Below, in pieces: positions 1 to 9,373 of a stretch of DNA of 22,454 nucleotides. Where the stretch lies: assembly GCA_021464525.1 (NCBI GenBank), contig JADRCO010001112.1, forward strand, positions 1 through 22,454. The letters are read 5' to 3'. Both the position numbers and the translations under genes were made by a program. The stretch is from Rhizophagus sp. LPA8_4_AMF (taxonomy: Eukaryota > Glomeromycota > Glomeromycetes > Glomerales > Glomeraceae). The notes beneath the pieces are model-generated. The model saw only the letters and a program-made list of their open reading frames with translations. It had not been told where the DNA came from and ran no database searches. The number at the start of each line of letters is the position of its first letter. The stretch's first letter is position 1.

Positions 1-338
1 CCCTTCTATGCAAGCTGACTCTTGCTCCCAATTTTCTGTAGGATCAAGCCTTTTTTTAGGTTCATAATTGCTCCTATGACAATGTTTGCAAGTTTTTCTA
101 GCACATATACCATCTTCTTTTTCAACACGAACTATTTTTGTTTTAAATCTCATTTGCATATCATTTTAAACACTGGTCAAGTACTTCAAATAAAGTAGAA
201 GTTTGCTCACTATATGATTCTTTTAAAGGACTATCTTCTACTTCTTCTTCAAAATCAATACCTTTAGACCTTCAGATAAATTGCCTCATTATCCAATAGA
301 TCTTCAAAATCAATATCATTGATTTGTTCTTCAACCAT
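1..338 (-). pseudogene. Broken 5' end of a possible zinc-finger (BED/hAT-like) transposon gene
   Basis: Reading leftwards from an ATG at 336-338, the start encodes an acidic peptide beginning MVEEQINDIDFEDLLDNEA and meets a stop at 264-266. A second frame carries the similar acidic text GIDFEEEVEDSPLKES and stops at 161-163. A third frame opens at 159 and runs off the window edge for 53 codons. It is basic and contains closely spaced Cys and His (CARKTCKHCHRS), resembling the start of a BED-type zinc finger as found at the N-terminus of hAT-like transposases. Three successive frames within 340 bases imply at least two frameshifts, so I call it a pseudogene. I see no intron borders that would join the frames. 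The transposase assignment is inference from a short fragment, since the rest of the gene is outside the window. Confidence 0.4.
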
Positions 339-390
339 CTAAAAAAAATCAAAAAGAAAGAATAAAAAGTTAGAAAATAAGACCCAACCT

Positions 391-545
391 TAAGTAATAT
401 TATAGTCAATGCACCCTAACCCTAACCCTAACCCTAAGTAATACTAGTCAACACATTCTACTATAGCCAACATATCTAACCCTAACCCTAAGTAATACTA
501 GTTAACGCAATTTACTATGGCCAATATATCTAACCCTAACCCTAA
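391..545. repeat. 54-bp minisatellite carrying interstitial telomere-type CCCTAA tracts
   Basis: Four CCCTAA units run at 414-437, with shorter tracts at 476-491 and 530-545. Each tract is followed by TAAGTAATACTA and then a spacer ending near ATAT. The TAAGTA motif recurs at 435, 489 and 543, an exact 54-bp period. A degenerate copy without a clean telomeric tract starts at 391. CCCTAA/TTAGGG is the common fungal telomere repeat. Here it is embedded in unique sequence on both sides, so it is interstitial or subtelomeric and not a chromosome end. Confidence 0.85.
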
Positions 546-1338
546 GTAATACTATAATCACACCAAAATTTCAAGAAAATACTTATTATATGTTTAAATT
601 ATTAAAATTCCATCCAACTTTAGAAGAAAATTGTTTGTGAAAATTTATACTTAATAAATAGTGTAAATAAGAAAAGGAAAAGGAGAACGAAAAATAGTGC
701 TTGGTAAGAAAAGAAAAAAAGAGTGTAATAAAGAGAAGGAAGTGTAAGAAAAGTTCATTCAGGTATGAAAGTATAAAAAAAGTTTATTTCATATTGTACA
801 ATGATTTATAATATCATAGGATTAGTTACAATTCACATGATAATATAAAGGAGGATACTGGTATCCTCCGGTATAACATACATTTTTTCTTTTTTTAAAT
901 CAATATAATTTTTGGTTTTTATTTTATTAAACTGTAAATAATATAATAAACTTAAAAGTAGATCAGATATTAAAATCATTAGTTGTTTTATTTAATTTAA
1001 TAAAAAGTAATTAAATTCATTATTTTTTTTCACAATTATTTAGTATGATAAATAGATAATTCATTACTATATACTAATATATGAAATATAAAGAAAAACT
1101 ATATATTCATTAGCCATCCATCCTGTATTTCTGTTGATTAAATATGATTTATCAGTAAAATATTTATCCATATATATAAATTTGCATTATTTAATACTTA
1201 GTAAAAGTTACTATATGATTTCAAATAGTTCTATAAGTATAATAATTATCATTAATAAAATAACTGAATTTTGAATTTCATTATAATTAGAAATATTAAA
1301 TGTCCAAAGTATTACAATTACATAATTATTAGTAACTA
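546..1338. other. AT-rich non-coding stretch
   Basis: I see no plausible gene. A purine-rich run lies around 660-770, followed by very AT-rich sequence. The only distinct structure is the 20-bp palindrome at 850-869, listed separately. Confidence 0.6.
850..869. repeat. Perfect 20-bp palindrome, potential hairpin
   Basis: GGAGGATAC at 850-858 is followed by TG and then its exact reverse complement GTATCCTCC at 861-869. It is strikingly GC-rich for its surroundings. It could be the centre of an eroded inverted-repeat element, but no matching outer ends were found. Confidence 0.7.
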
Positions 1339-1739
1339 CAGTCAAACCGATACAGCTGTTTTTGAAAAAAATATCGGTATATCAAAATACTGGTACATAT
1401 AATTTGTTAGCAAATTATAATGCAGGCCAAAATCTAGTTTTTACTAGCATTATCATGATTAACTTTTTGGCTAACCAATAACAATTTCAACACTTATGAT
1501 CGTTAATTCAGCCAAATTTACAGTGCTGGGCAAAATTAAGTACCAGTGTAACCAAAATATCAGTATATGTTTATATACATTACTATTAAGGGACAAAGGA
1601 ATTGTATCGATATATGTTATATTGTGAAATTATATATAATATCAGTATAATGAGGTTTTTTTATTAATTGTGAAATGGGACAAAGGAAATTCATCAGTAT
1701 ATGTCAATTATCGGCTATTGGTATATCGAAGTTAGACTG
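1339..1739. mobile_element. 401-bp TA-flanked non-autonomous DNA element, Tc1/mariner-like
   Basis: The left end reads CAGTCAAACCGATA and the right end, on the other strand, CAGTCTAACTTCGATATACC. Both are preceded by TA (1337-1338 and 1740-1741), the target duplication of the Tc1/mariner superfamily. The terminal match is short, about 9 bases plus a shared CGATA. The interior has no coding capacity. It contains two related stretches starting GGGACAAAGGAA (about 1590 and 1677) and a second Tc1-like terminus at 1519 (TA followed by CAGTGCTGGGCAAAATTAAG). The element may therefore be composite or nested. Confidence 0.5.
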
Positions 1740-1751
1740 TATTACATTTAC

Positions 1752-1829
1752 ATCTGATTCTAAAATTTTATTGCCCATAATAATTTATTATTTATTATTG
1801 TTGTTATATCTGATTCTAAAATTTTATTG
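1752..1829. repeat. Two 22-bp direct repeats, 56 bp apart
   Basis: The text ATCTGATTCTAAAATTTTAT followed by TG occurs at 1752-1773 and again at 1808-1829. The AT-rich spacer has no other feature. It lies just right of the 401-bp element and may be a local duplication. Beyond it, 1830-2240 is AT-rich DNA with no gene. Confidence 0.7.
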
Positions 1830-2240
1830 GCCATATATATACCATAACAGATAGATATGTTATTTTAAATGTACTTGAAAGTTCTTTACTATACTTTAAA
1901 TAATAAGAAAATATAAAAATTATAAAAATTATTTGTTTTATTTTTTATTTATAAAGATATTCAATATTATATATATATATATTTACTAGCAGAATATTAA
2001 TTTTTGAAATTTGTAAAAAGAAAAAATAGGAATAATAATAGTTTTTTTAAATATAAAAAAAAAGAAAAATTATAATAAAAGTAATAAATTAAATTCAATA
2101 AAAGAATTTTCAATTTATTGTTAATTTTTATTTTTTTTTTATACATTAAATTTTTGTGTTAATATAATTTTAAAATATATATATAATTCTACTTATTTGT
2201 AAATTGTTAAATAATTCTTTTATATTAATTTTTATATCTA

Positions 2241-3112
2241 CACTCCCGCATCATAAGTTTAGAACCACCTATTTTTAATAGTATTCAATAACATTTCATT
2301 ATTAATTATAAGAATTTTTTTTAAAAAAAGTTCTCTATATTGCTAATTCCTTAAATAAAGATAAATTATCATCCTGGTATTTATAAAATCATATATTATA
2401 AGGTTTTCTTTTTAATAGTAAATTTGTAACTTTTTAATCAGAGAAGTTGCAGTAAAATAAATGTAAAATTTGCATTATTTAGTTAAAAATAAGGTTATAT
2501 TTCAAATTTTGTGAAGATAAAGTTAATAATTATCAAGAAATCACATGATAAAGATTAACAATTTATATAGATTATTGTTCAGAGCGAAGCGAAAGACTAT
2601 ATATTATTCTGAAAAATAAGTCAAATAGTATCAAATGATGGTTTCTGGTTGTCCGCATGTGTCACATTATTGCTACATTTGATAAATAAACAAGATAAAA
2701 ATAGATTTGTGATACATTAGATATTCGCTCTAGACTTACAATGGTTTACCGTTTCCTAGTATATAAAGTAATGACTTTCATATATAAATTGTCAATCTTT
2801 ATTATGTGATTTCTTGATAATTATTAACTCTATCTTCACGAAATTTGAATACATAACCTTCTTTTTAGCTAAGCAATACAAATTTCATATTTACTTTATT
2901 ATAACTACTCTGATAAAAAAGTTACAAATTTACCATAAAAAAGAAAACCCTATAACATATGTTTTTACAAATGCTAGAATAATAATTTATATTTATTTAA
3001 GAAATTAGCAATATAAAGAACTTTTTTTTAAAAAAAATTCTTATAATTAGTAATAGAATATCATTAAATACTATTAAAATTAGGATGGTCCTAACCTTAT
3101 GATGCGGGAGTG
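2241..3112. mobile_element. 872-bp foldback/MITE-like DNA transposon with long inverted arms
   Basis: The left terminus starts CACTCCCGCATCATAAG. The right terminus, on the other strand, starts with the same 17 bases. Both are flanked by TA (2239-2240 and 3113-3114). The similarity continues inward: AATCACATGATAAAGATTAA near 2541 pairs with the complement of TCTTTATTATGTGATTT near 2797, so each arm is about 330 bp, with mismatches and small indels. The centre (about 2575-2780) is unique and contains AGAGCGAA with an inverted partner near 2725. No transposase is encoded. The short reading frame across the right arm (2814-3008) is just AT-rich repeat sequence. It is probably a non-autonomous element mobilised in trans. 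Confidence 0.85.
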
Positions 3113-4511
3113 TATATTGCATAGTATGATGAGTGAACTTTTTTATATATTTGTATTTTTATACAATAGTATGTAAGTCAAATTATATTAAATAAAGCAT
3201 TTGAATTAATTTTTTTTTAAAAAAATAAATAAATAAAATTCTTTTGAAAAAAGAACCAAATGGTATAAAATTTATTATAATCCAATTGCTAGATAAATTT
3301 ACTGAATTTAATTATTATTTAATAATTTTAAAATTTTTAAAAGGTAAAATTTAATAAAAACTTTATACCAGATACTAAAAAGTTAGTAAAATCCTGGTGA
3401 AATTTTAGAAGATTTAATAAATTTTTTCAAATATAATAAATAATTTTACTATTATTTAATTTGTTATAATAAACAAATTGAATAATATAAAATTTAATTA
3501 TTACTAAATCTCATAATGAATTAATTTTATCTTATATTATTAGTTATATAAAAAATGAGAGGGAATTTGGGAAATTTTCAGTTACTAATTTAAATAATTC
3601 TTAAAAAAAAATATTAGAATTACAAAAAAAAGTTTTTTATAAATTGTCAATAATAAACTTTTTTCTACTAATAATGCAAGAAAATTTCATATTTTGAAAA
3701 ATCAGTTTCTTTTTAGAGGTACTGATTTGAAACCAGCAATATTATAACTCTTTGTGTAATTATTGCAAAGAATTTAAGACATTTAATTGACTGATTCGTT
3801 AAATGAGAGATATTTAATGGTTAAATATTACATGTTGAGAAAATTCGAGTTGGAGCTGACTGTATATATTTCATAGAAATCGGATCGATTATCCAACATT
3901 TGCCACGTGGCAATAAGATATTTCAGTTTTGATACTAATTTGTCCACAATGACTGAACGGACGAGTAGACAAGTAAAATAGCGTGATTTTTTTCGCATAG
4001 AAATAAAATCATTTTCTTACTATCCTTATCCTTATTACCTTTATTATCTTAAGAAACGTGTTGTTTTGATACAAAATAAATAGTTAGGCGGCGAAAAAGT
4101 TTTTTCTCAAACTCATTAAACTTGCTCATTTTCGTAGCTGTATCGTATTTTCCCGGTACATAGATTCACTTTACATAAGCTTACCGTAACACAAGCTCTC
4201 TTCTTTAGGAGTTATCATTTCTCTTGTAATCACTAATTTCAAAAATTTTTATGCAGGTAAATACTGGTCCTAATTTTATTGCAAAAAAGAGCAGTAAACA
4301 TTTGTTATCGCAAAGTATAAATTTACATTTATATATAACGAATTAATGAAGATTTTATTACGTGTCTGAGAAAAATCTTTTTTTTTAAAGGAAAAATTTT
4401 GTGTGGATACAGCACCGTTATTCCAAATGGTTATTTTATTTTAAAACATTTATTGTCATGAATCATTAAAAATTTTATTTGAATTACAATTTCTAACATT
4501 AAATTTCAGTC
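3113..4511. other. Intergenic and promoter/5' leader region of the JmjC gene
   Basis: AT-rich DNA without coding signal up to about 3800. From about 3840 to 4250 GC content rises, as expected for a promoter and 5' untranslated region. A G-box palindrome sits at 3900-3913. A probable 5' UTR intron runs 4257-4509, with donor GTAAAT after CAG and acceptor TTTCAG. It ends two bases before the ATG at 4512. Confidence 0.5.
3900..3913. promoter_or_regulatory. 14-bp palindrome with CACGTG core upstream of the JmjC gene
   Basis: TTGCCACGTGGCAA is a perfect palindrome containing the CACGTG E-box/G-box bound by bHLH and bZIP factors. It lies about 600 bp upstream of the start codon and about 340 bp upstream of the likely 5' UTR intron. 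The symmetry exceeds the six-base core. Function is inferred only. Confidence 0.45.
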
Positions 4512-7033
4512 ATGTCTGATCAAGAAATTGGGTCCACTACTGAAACTCAATCCGATACAGCTGGAATTGCAGCTTTTGGAAGTTCAAAGAGACCACAGCG
4601 AACAAGGAAGTCAACGGAGTTCTACACTCCTGCTCCTATGAAACAACGAAAGAAGGCTGGAAGACCAAAGAATAAAAAAATCGTAAAAAACGAAAAGCTT
4701 ATTGCAACTGGTGACAAGAGAAAGGCTATTGATGTTCCCGTTGGGAGCTCAAAGAAAAGAAAAGTTGCAGAGCCTACGGGGTCCAAGCGAAAGTTTGACC
4801 CCGAAAGTGACGAAGATGAAGCTCGGAAGAAATTGGTCAAGAATGCTGATTTAATCAAAGTTCGTCCGGTGCCAGGTAAGAAGCACGTCCAACAAGGACG
4901 TTGCTTCTCAGTAAATTACTGTTGTTTTGAAAAATGCACCGCATGTAAGTAGTTTTGAAAGATGTGCCGCATGTAAGTATTTGTAGGTCAATTATTTCTT
5001 TCCATTTATTTAATTTTTTAATATGATAACTTAGGCTTGGCCAAGAAGTCGGATAAATGTCGGTTCATTGACATACGGGTGTTCGGACAAAGAAAAGGCG
5101 AATTAGTATATGGCCCAGAATTTATGTCTGTAGAAGGCCCTGACCCAAAATCAACTTATGAGGTTGGTGTAAGTGAAGACGAAGTCAAAAATGTTCGCGT
5201 TCTTGGTAAGTAAACGGAAACCGGTCCCAATTAATTAATATTTGGCAAAAAATCAACTTGCTGTTTTCTTTCTTATAATAGACTTGATCGCACCAACATT
5301 TATGAAATTTCTTAAAAAGGAACTTCCACATCTTGAAACGGCAAAAATCCGCAAGTTTCCAGACCGTAACATCTGTCAATTGTGTGATTCTTGTCAAACA
5401 ACAATATTCAGTGGATATTGGATGTGCTGTGTTTGCGGAAAAGAATATTGTCTTTCTTGTTACGAAGAATGGAATGATTCTGATGATTCGTTCAAAGAGG
5501 CCAGAAGGTGTTCTCATAAAAGGCGGCATTACAAGGAACAATTGGTGCCTATTTATCATTATACAAAAGAAGAAATTAATCGACTTTCTGATCAATGTAA
5601 CCAGATGATCCTTGACGACGAGGATAGTTCTGATTTAGACGGGGAAGAATTGCCCGATAATGATACTGCGAATCAATCAGTAGAAAGTTCGGAAGCTACT
5701 CAACCTGCAGAAAGTTCAAAAGTTGTAGTTCGACGTCGTAAATCAAGAACATCTAATAAAACATTTGATGTTGAGGATTCCGCTATGTCAGTATTAAATC
5801 AAGATAACGGCATTTCTACATCATCACAGGATCGTCATAATCGTACTCCCCAATTACATGATGAACATAGGAAAATTGAATATACAGCTAGCGAAATGAC
5901 CGAAGAGTCCTTCAGAGATCTTTGGAAAAGAGGGTATCCTTTCGTGATCAGAGGCGCGGATAAATTAGAAGAAGAAATTTGGAGACCAAACTATTTCATT
6001 AAACATTATGGTGATAAAGATTGTACGGTAATCGATGTCAAGGAGAATGTCGAGTATAAAATGGATGTTAAAACATTCTTTAAGGGCTTTGAAGATATTA
6101 GTAGTCGATTCGTGAACAAAGCTGGAATTTGTCCATGCCTAAAATTAAAGGTATTTTACCTTTTTTCAACAATTTTTTTTTTTTGAATTTGCGATTTAAA
6201 TGCCTAATTAATTTCTTTTACATATTCGGTACTAAATAGGACTGGCCTCCAGCAGATGATTTCGCAGAAACGTTCCCAGAACATTATAAAGACTTCTATA
6301 ATTCTTTGCCATTTAAAGAATATACAACTCGTAGTGGAGTTTTGAACCTGGCTCACAGATTGCCATTAGAGATTAATCGTCCTGATCTTGGTCCAAAGAT
6401 GTACAATGCTTATGGTTCTGAAGATAACGTAGGTGGCAAAGGTACTACAAACCTTCATCTTGATATGACTGATGCAGTTAATATGATGGCATATTCTCCG
6501 AGCGTTGAAAATCGCTTAGAAGAAGAACGGGATAAAACAGCAGCAGCAGTCTGGGATTTATATCATCCAGCTGACCTTCCAAGAGTAAGAAGATTCTTAA
6601 GGAAAATTGCAAAGGAACGTGGATTGTCGATTAATCACCCTATACATGACCAATGTTTCTATTTGGACAAAGAACTGAGAAGTCGATTGGCTTCCGAAGA
6701 GGGTGTTACAGGATGGAGGTAAATTGTAGAATTCTCTCTTTTTTTTTTAACTCACTTTATAAGAGTCTTTTTTGCTTTACTATTAGAGTATTCCAAAACC
6801 CTGGTGATGTCGTCTTTGTTCCCGCAGGATGTGCGCATCAAGTTTGTAATTATACGAGCTGTGTCAAAGCCGCAGTTGACTTTGTTTCTCCAGAAGGAGT
6901 TGCTCGAAGCTACGTTGTAAACCAGCAATTCAGAAAGTTGCGTCATGGCCATAAGAGAAAGACGGATATTCTCCAACTTCCAAATATTCTTTATCATGCC
7001 TGGATTACTTCTTGGGATGAAAGCAACGATTAA
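4512..7033 (+). CDS. KDM3/JMJD1-like JmjC histone lysine demethylase, 709 aa
   Basis: Five exons (4512-4875, 5035-5205, 5282-6150, 6240-6718, 6787-7033) join into 710 codons including stop, all with GT-AG introns. The N-terminus is basic, with an AT-hook-like core (KKAGRPKNKK, residues 47-56). A cysteine-rich finger at about 210-240 (CDSC, then WMCCVCGKEYCLSCY) matches the KDM3-type zinc finger preceding JmjC. The JmjC domain occupies roughly 380-680. It keeps the Fe(II) ligands H541 and D543 (HLD) and the distal H645 (GCAHQVCN), so it should be catalytically active. KDM3 enzymes remove mono- and dimethyl marks from histone H3 lysine 9 using 2-oxoglutarate and oxygen, and act in the nucleus. 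An acidic/Ser-rich linker lies between finger and JmjC. The exact substrate is inferred from family membership. Budding yeast has no clear member of this subfamily. Confidence 0.93.
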
Positions 7034-7876
7034 ACTACTCAAGCAAGGAGTTGTATAAATTTATTTATAGCCTACCATTATATTCTTGAATGATGTGACA
7101 AATCATTTATTTCTTTAATTTCAGATGTAACACCTCCAAAAAATAAAACAAAATAAATAAAAATATAAGTATATAAACTGTTCTTTAATTGTGTATATAA
7201 GGTTAGCATGTACATTTAATTATAAACAATATATACTTTCATATATTATTAGAAAACAAAGTAAATAAACAAGTAAAAAATTTTACATAGTAATAAAATA
7301 GACACAAAGTGAATTATGTTACTCTTTATAAATATCCTTTACTGCCTTTATAAAAATATGATTGGTATATGCAAATTGCTTTTTTGAATTTTTCTACATA
7401 TATTTCAAATTATAACTAAACTTTCAGAATGAGTGAAGTATTTTTAATTACTGCATAATGGTTGTTTTAAATAATATTCTTAAATAACTGGCAAATATTA
7501 TATAACTATTAATAATAAAAATATAATGATGTATATATATTATATAATATTTATTTTAAATGTGATATTTATAAAAATGAAAATATATTATATATATGTA
7601 AGTAAATTTGAACAAATTTATTTGTAGCAGATGTGAAATAAGCTAAAACAACATCTGGAACAACAGATATAGTGTTACAGCTCTCAGATACCCTGCCAAT
7701 TAATATAATGTGCCATGGAAACCGCAAGTTATCTTAAGACAAACTTTGCAGTATAATTACACATATTGTAATGATTTAGCATTTAGCATAATGAAAAATT
7801 TTCCAATCAGGCTATATAATATTACAGAATTATAAGATTATGGGATTACATGTGACATACTAGAGTTTTTACGTTT
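7034..7876. other. AT-rich intergenic region between convergent genes
   Basis: This stretch holds the 3' ends of the demethylase (+) and enolase-phosphatase (-) transcripts. It is very AT-rich up to about 7620. A less AT-rich patch at about 7625-7745 contains no open frame that I can relate to a protein. No RNA gene was recognised. Confidence 0.5.
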
Positions 7877-8662
7877 TTACAAAAAAGAATAAGAAAATAT
7901 TTGAAGAAAATCTGTAAAAATAACATTATTTTTACGGTCATCATCGGACAAAGGCATATTATTTTTACGCTCAATAATAACAGCTTGATAACAAACAGAT
8001 TTGGCAGAAATTATTTCTTTAACATTATCACTGAGAAATAAGATATCCCTAGGTTCAAATTGAATTTCTTTAGCAATATTCACATAACTAGATTTTTCAA
8101 ATTTACTTCCAATAGAAGTATCGAAATAACCATCAATATATTCTGTTAAGTCACCTTTATCAGAATTTTTAAATAAAGACTTTTGTGCTGAAATGCTGCC
8201 AGATGAATAAATATATATTTTAATTCCACCTTCTTTCCACTTTTTTAATGCATCTAATACATCGTCAAATATTTCTCCTTTTAGTTCTCCTGATTCATAA
8301 CCTGATTTCCACATAAATCCTTGGAATGATTTAAGCGCACCTATTTTTCTATTAATTTTCATTTGCCATTGAATATTTTGTATAATAGCTTTTTTGATTT
8401 CTTCTACATTAGTTTTTTCTCCTTGTTGTTGTACCTCTGGAACAAGAATTGCATCAGATAAATTATTGTTCACATCTTTCGTTGCTTGTTCTCTTAATAA
8501 TTGAATTTGTTCTTGTAACTCGAGTGAATTCCAATTTTCGTTCAGGAAATTAACTAAATTATTTTTAATATATGAAAACAAACGATCATGAACAAATGAA
8601 ATAGGTGTTGTTGTTCCTTCAATATCAAGAAGAACACATTTATATGTGGATGTTATTGGCAT
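7877..8662 (-). CDS. UTR4: Enolase-phosphatase E1 (methionine salvage), 261 aa
   Basis: A single uninterrupted exon encodes a HAD-superfamily phosphatase. Motif I is DIEGTTTP at residues 13-20, with the nucleophile D13 and the glutamate E15 in place of the usual second aspartate, diagnostic of the E1/MASA family. The cap region contains the typical tract QWQMKINRKIGALKSFQG. Motif II is YSSGS (about 152-156), a conserved lysine follows around GSKFEKSSY, and the acidic motif is LFLSDN (208-213). The enzyme enolises and dephosphorylates 2,3-diketo-5-methylthiopentyl-1-phosphate in the methionine salvage pathway (EC 3.1.3.77). An insertion at about 67-90 is rich in N, Q and E and is longer than in bacterial versions. 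It is transcribed divergently from the ribosomal protein gene at 8770, with a TCACGTG box between them. The cytosolic location is assumed from the family. Confidence 0.95.
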   Translation of the reverse strand: MPITSTYKCVLLDIEGTTTPISFVHDRLFSYIKNNLVNFLNENWNSLELQEQIQLLREQATKDVNNNLSDAILVPEVQQQGEKTNVEEIKKAIIQNIQWQMKINRKIGALKSFQGFMWKSGYESGELKGEIFDDVLDALKKWKEGGIKIYIYSSGSISAQKSLFKNSDKGDLTEYIDGYFDTSIGSKFEKSSYVNIAKEIQFEPRDILFLSDNVKEIISAKSVCYQAVIIERKNNMPLSDDDRKNNVIFTDFLQIFSYSFL

Positions 8663-8769
8663 TTTGTATCCTTATACGGGTTATGAAAGGGCAGCAAACA
8701 TCTTACATATAAATCTGTCACGTGCACGATAAAAAATAATTTCACACTCAAATTAACATTCTTGTATTA
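8663..8769. promoter_or_regulatory. Divergent promoter (E1 / bS21m) with a TCACGTG box
   Basis: Only 107 bp separate the two start codons, so this must hold both promoters. CACGTG lies at 8719-8724 in the context GTCACGTGCAC. In yeast, TCACGTG is the Cbf1 site used at sulfur and methionine genes, which fits the methionine salvage function of the left gene. The binding factor in this organism is unknown. Confidence 0.5.
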
Positions 8770-9263
8770 ATGATGTTAAACAATATTCTCAAAAAACAGC
8801 AGCTTATATTACGTCCTTTAGCTCTACTTCGTTCAAAACATACGAAAAGGTCGGAACAAATCCCGACACCATTTAAAAGAGCGCCAATTGTCATGCATTC
8901 AAGAGTTCAACAAATAGCTGCACCAAAAGAAGGCGATAAAAGTACTACGGCAGGTCGTACTGTTATAGTAGGAAATAATGTTATGGCTGGTTATAGAAAA
9001 TTATGGACTATACTTAATTCAAATAAAATACGTCAAGAAGTTAGGAGAAATCGATATTATGAAAAACCTTTTTTAAAAAGACAACGTATTAAAATGGAAA
9101 TTGAACAGAAAAAATTTAAGAATTCTATTAGGAAAAAGGTTCAATTGGTTTTACAAATGAAAGCAAGGTGCGTATAATTAAAGTTGCTTTGATCTATTTG
9201 ATTTATTTGATTTTATTTATCTAAACCATTTTTTTTATTTTTTACTTTTATAGGGGTATGTAA
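8770..9263 (+). CDS. MRP21: Mitochondrial small-subunit ribosomal protein bS21m (MRP21-like)
   Basis: The first exon begins with ATG ATG and encodes a basic, hydroxylated N-terminus (LRPLALLRSKHTKRS) that looks like a mitochondrial presequence. The C-terminal half carries the S21 signature: a tract starting YRKLWTILNSNKIRQEVRR, then RYYEKPFLKRQRI, followed by a basic helix. The first exon read alone ends with a stop at 9175-9177. However, a donor GTGCGT at 9168 and a good acceptor TTTTATAG ending at 9253 would give a C-terminus ...MKARGM and a stop at 9261-9263, about 134 residues. I prefer this, because S21 proteins tend to end in a short basic tail with glycine. A donor at 9172 (GTATAA) would extend the protein to 9307. 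The gene is convergent with coatomer zeta. Confidence 0.85.
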
Positions 9264-9373
9264 TTTATACGATAAAGAGAGATTATCATAATATATTCCA
9301 AGATTAAAATTCGGGGAAATTATCATCTTAAAAAATAAAATTATACATTATATTATCACGAACATTTTACATA

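Noticed and set aside
414..545. True chromosome end
   Set aside because: The CCCTAA tracts are short, interrupted by a 54-bp period and flanked by unique DNA on both sides.
391..545. CRISPR array
   Set aside because: The repeated part is telomere-like, the spacers are near-identical between units and no cas genes are present; the host is eukaryotic.
2814..3008. 64-codon open frame on the plus strand
   Set aside because: It lies inside the right arm of the foldback element, has transposon-arm AT-rich composition and no domain.
5185..5595. 136-codon minus-strand frame
   Set aside because: It is antisense to the cysteine-finger exon of the demethylase, and is explained by the plus-strand coding sequence.
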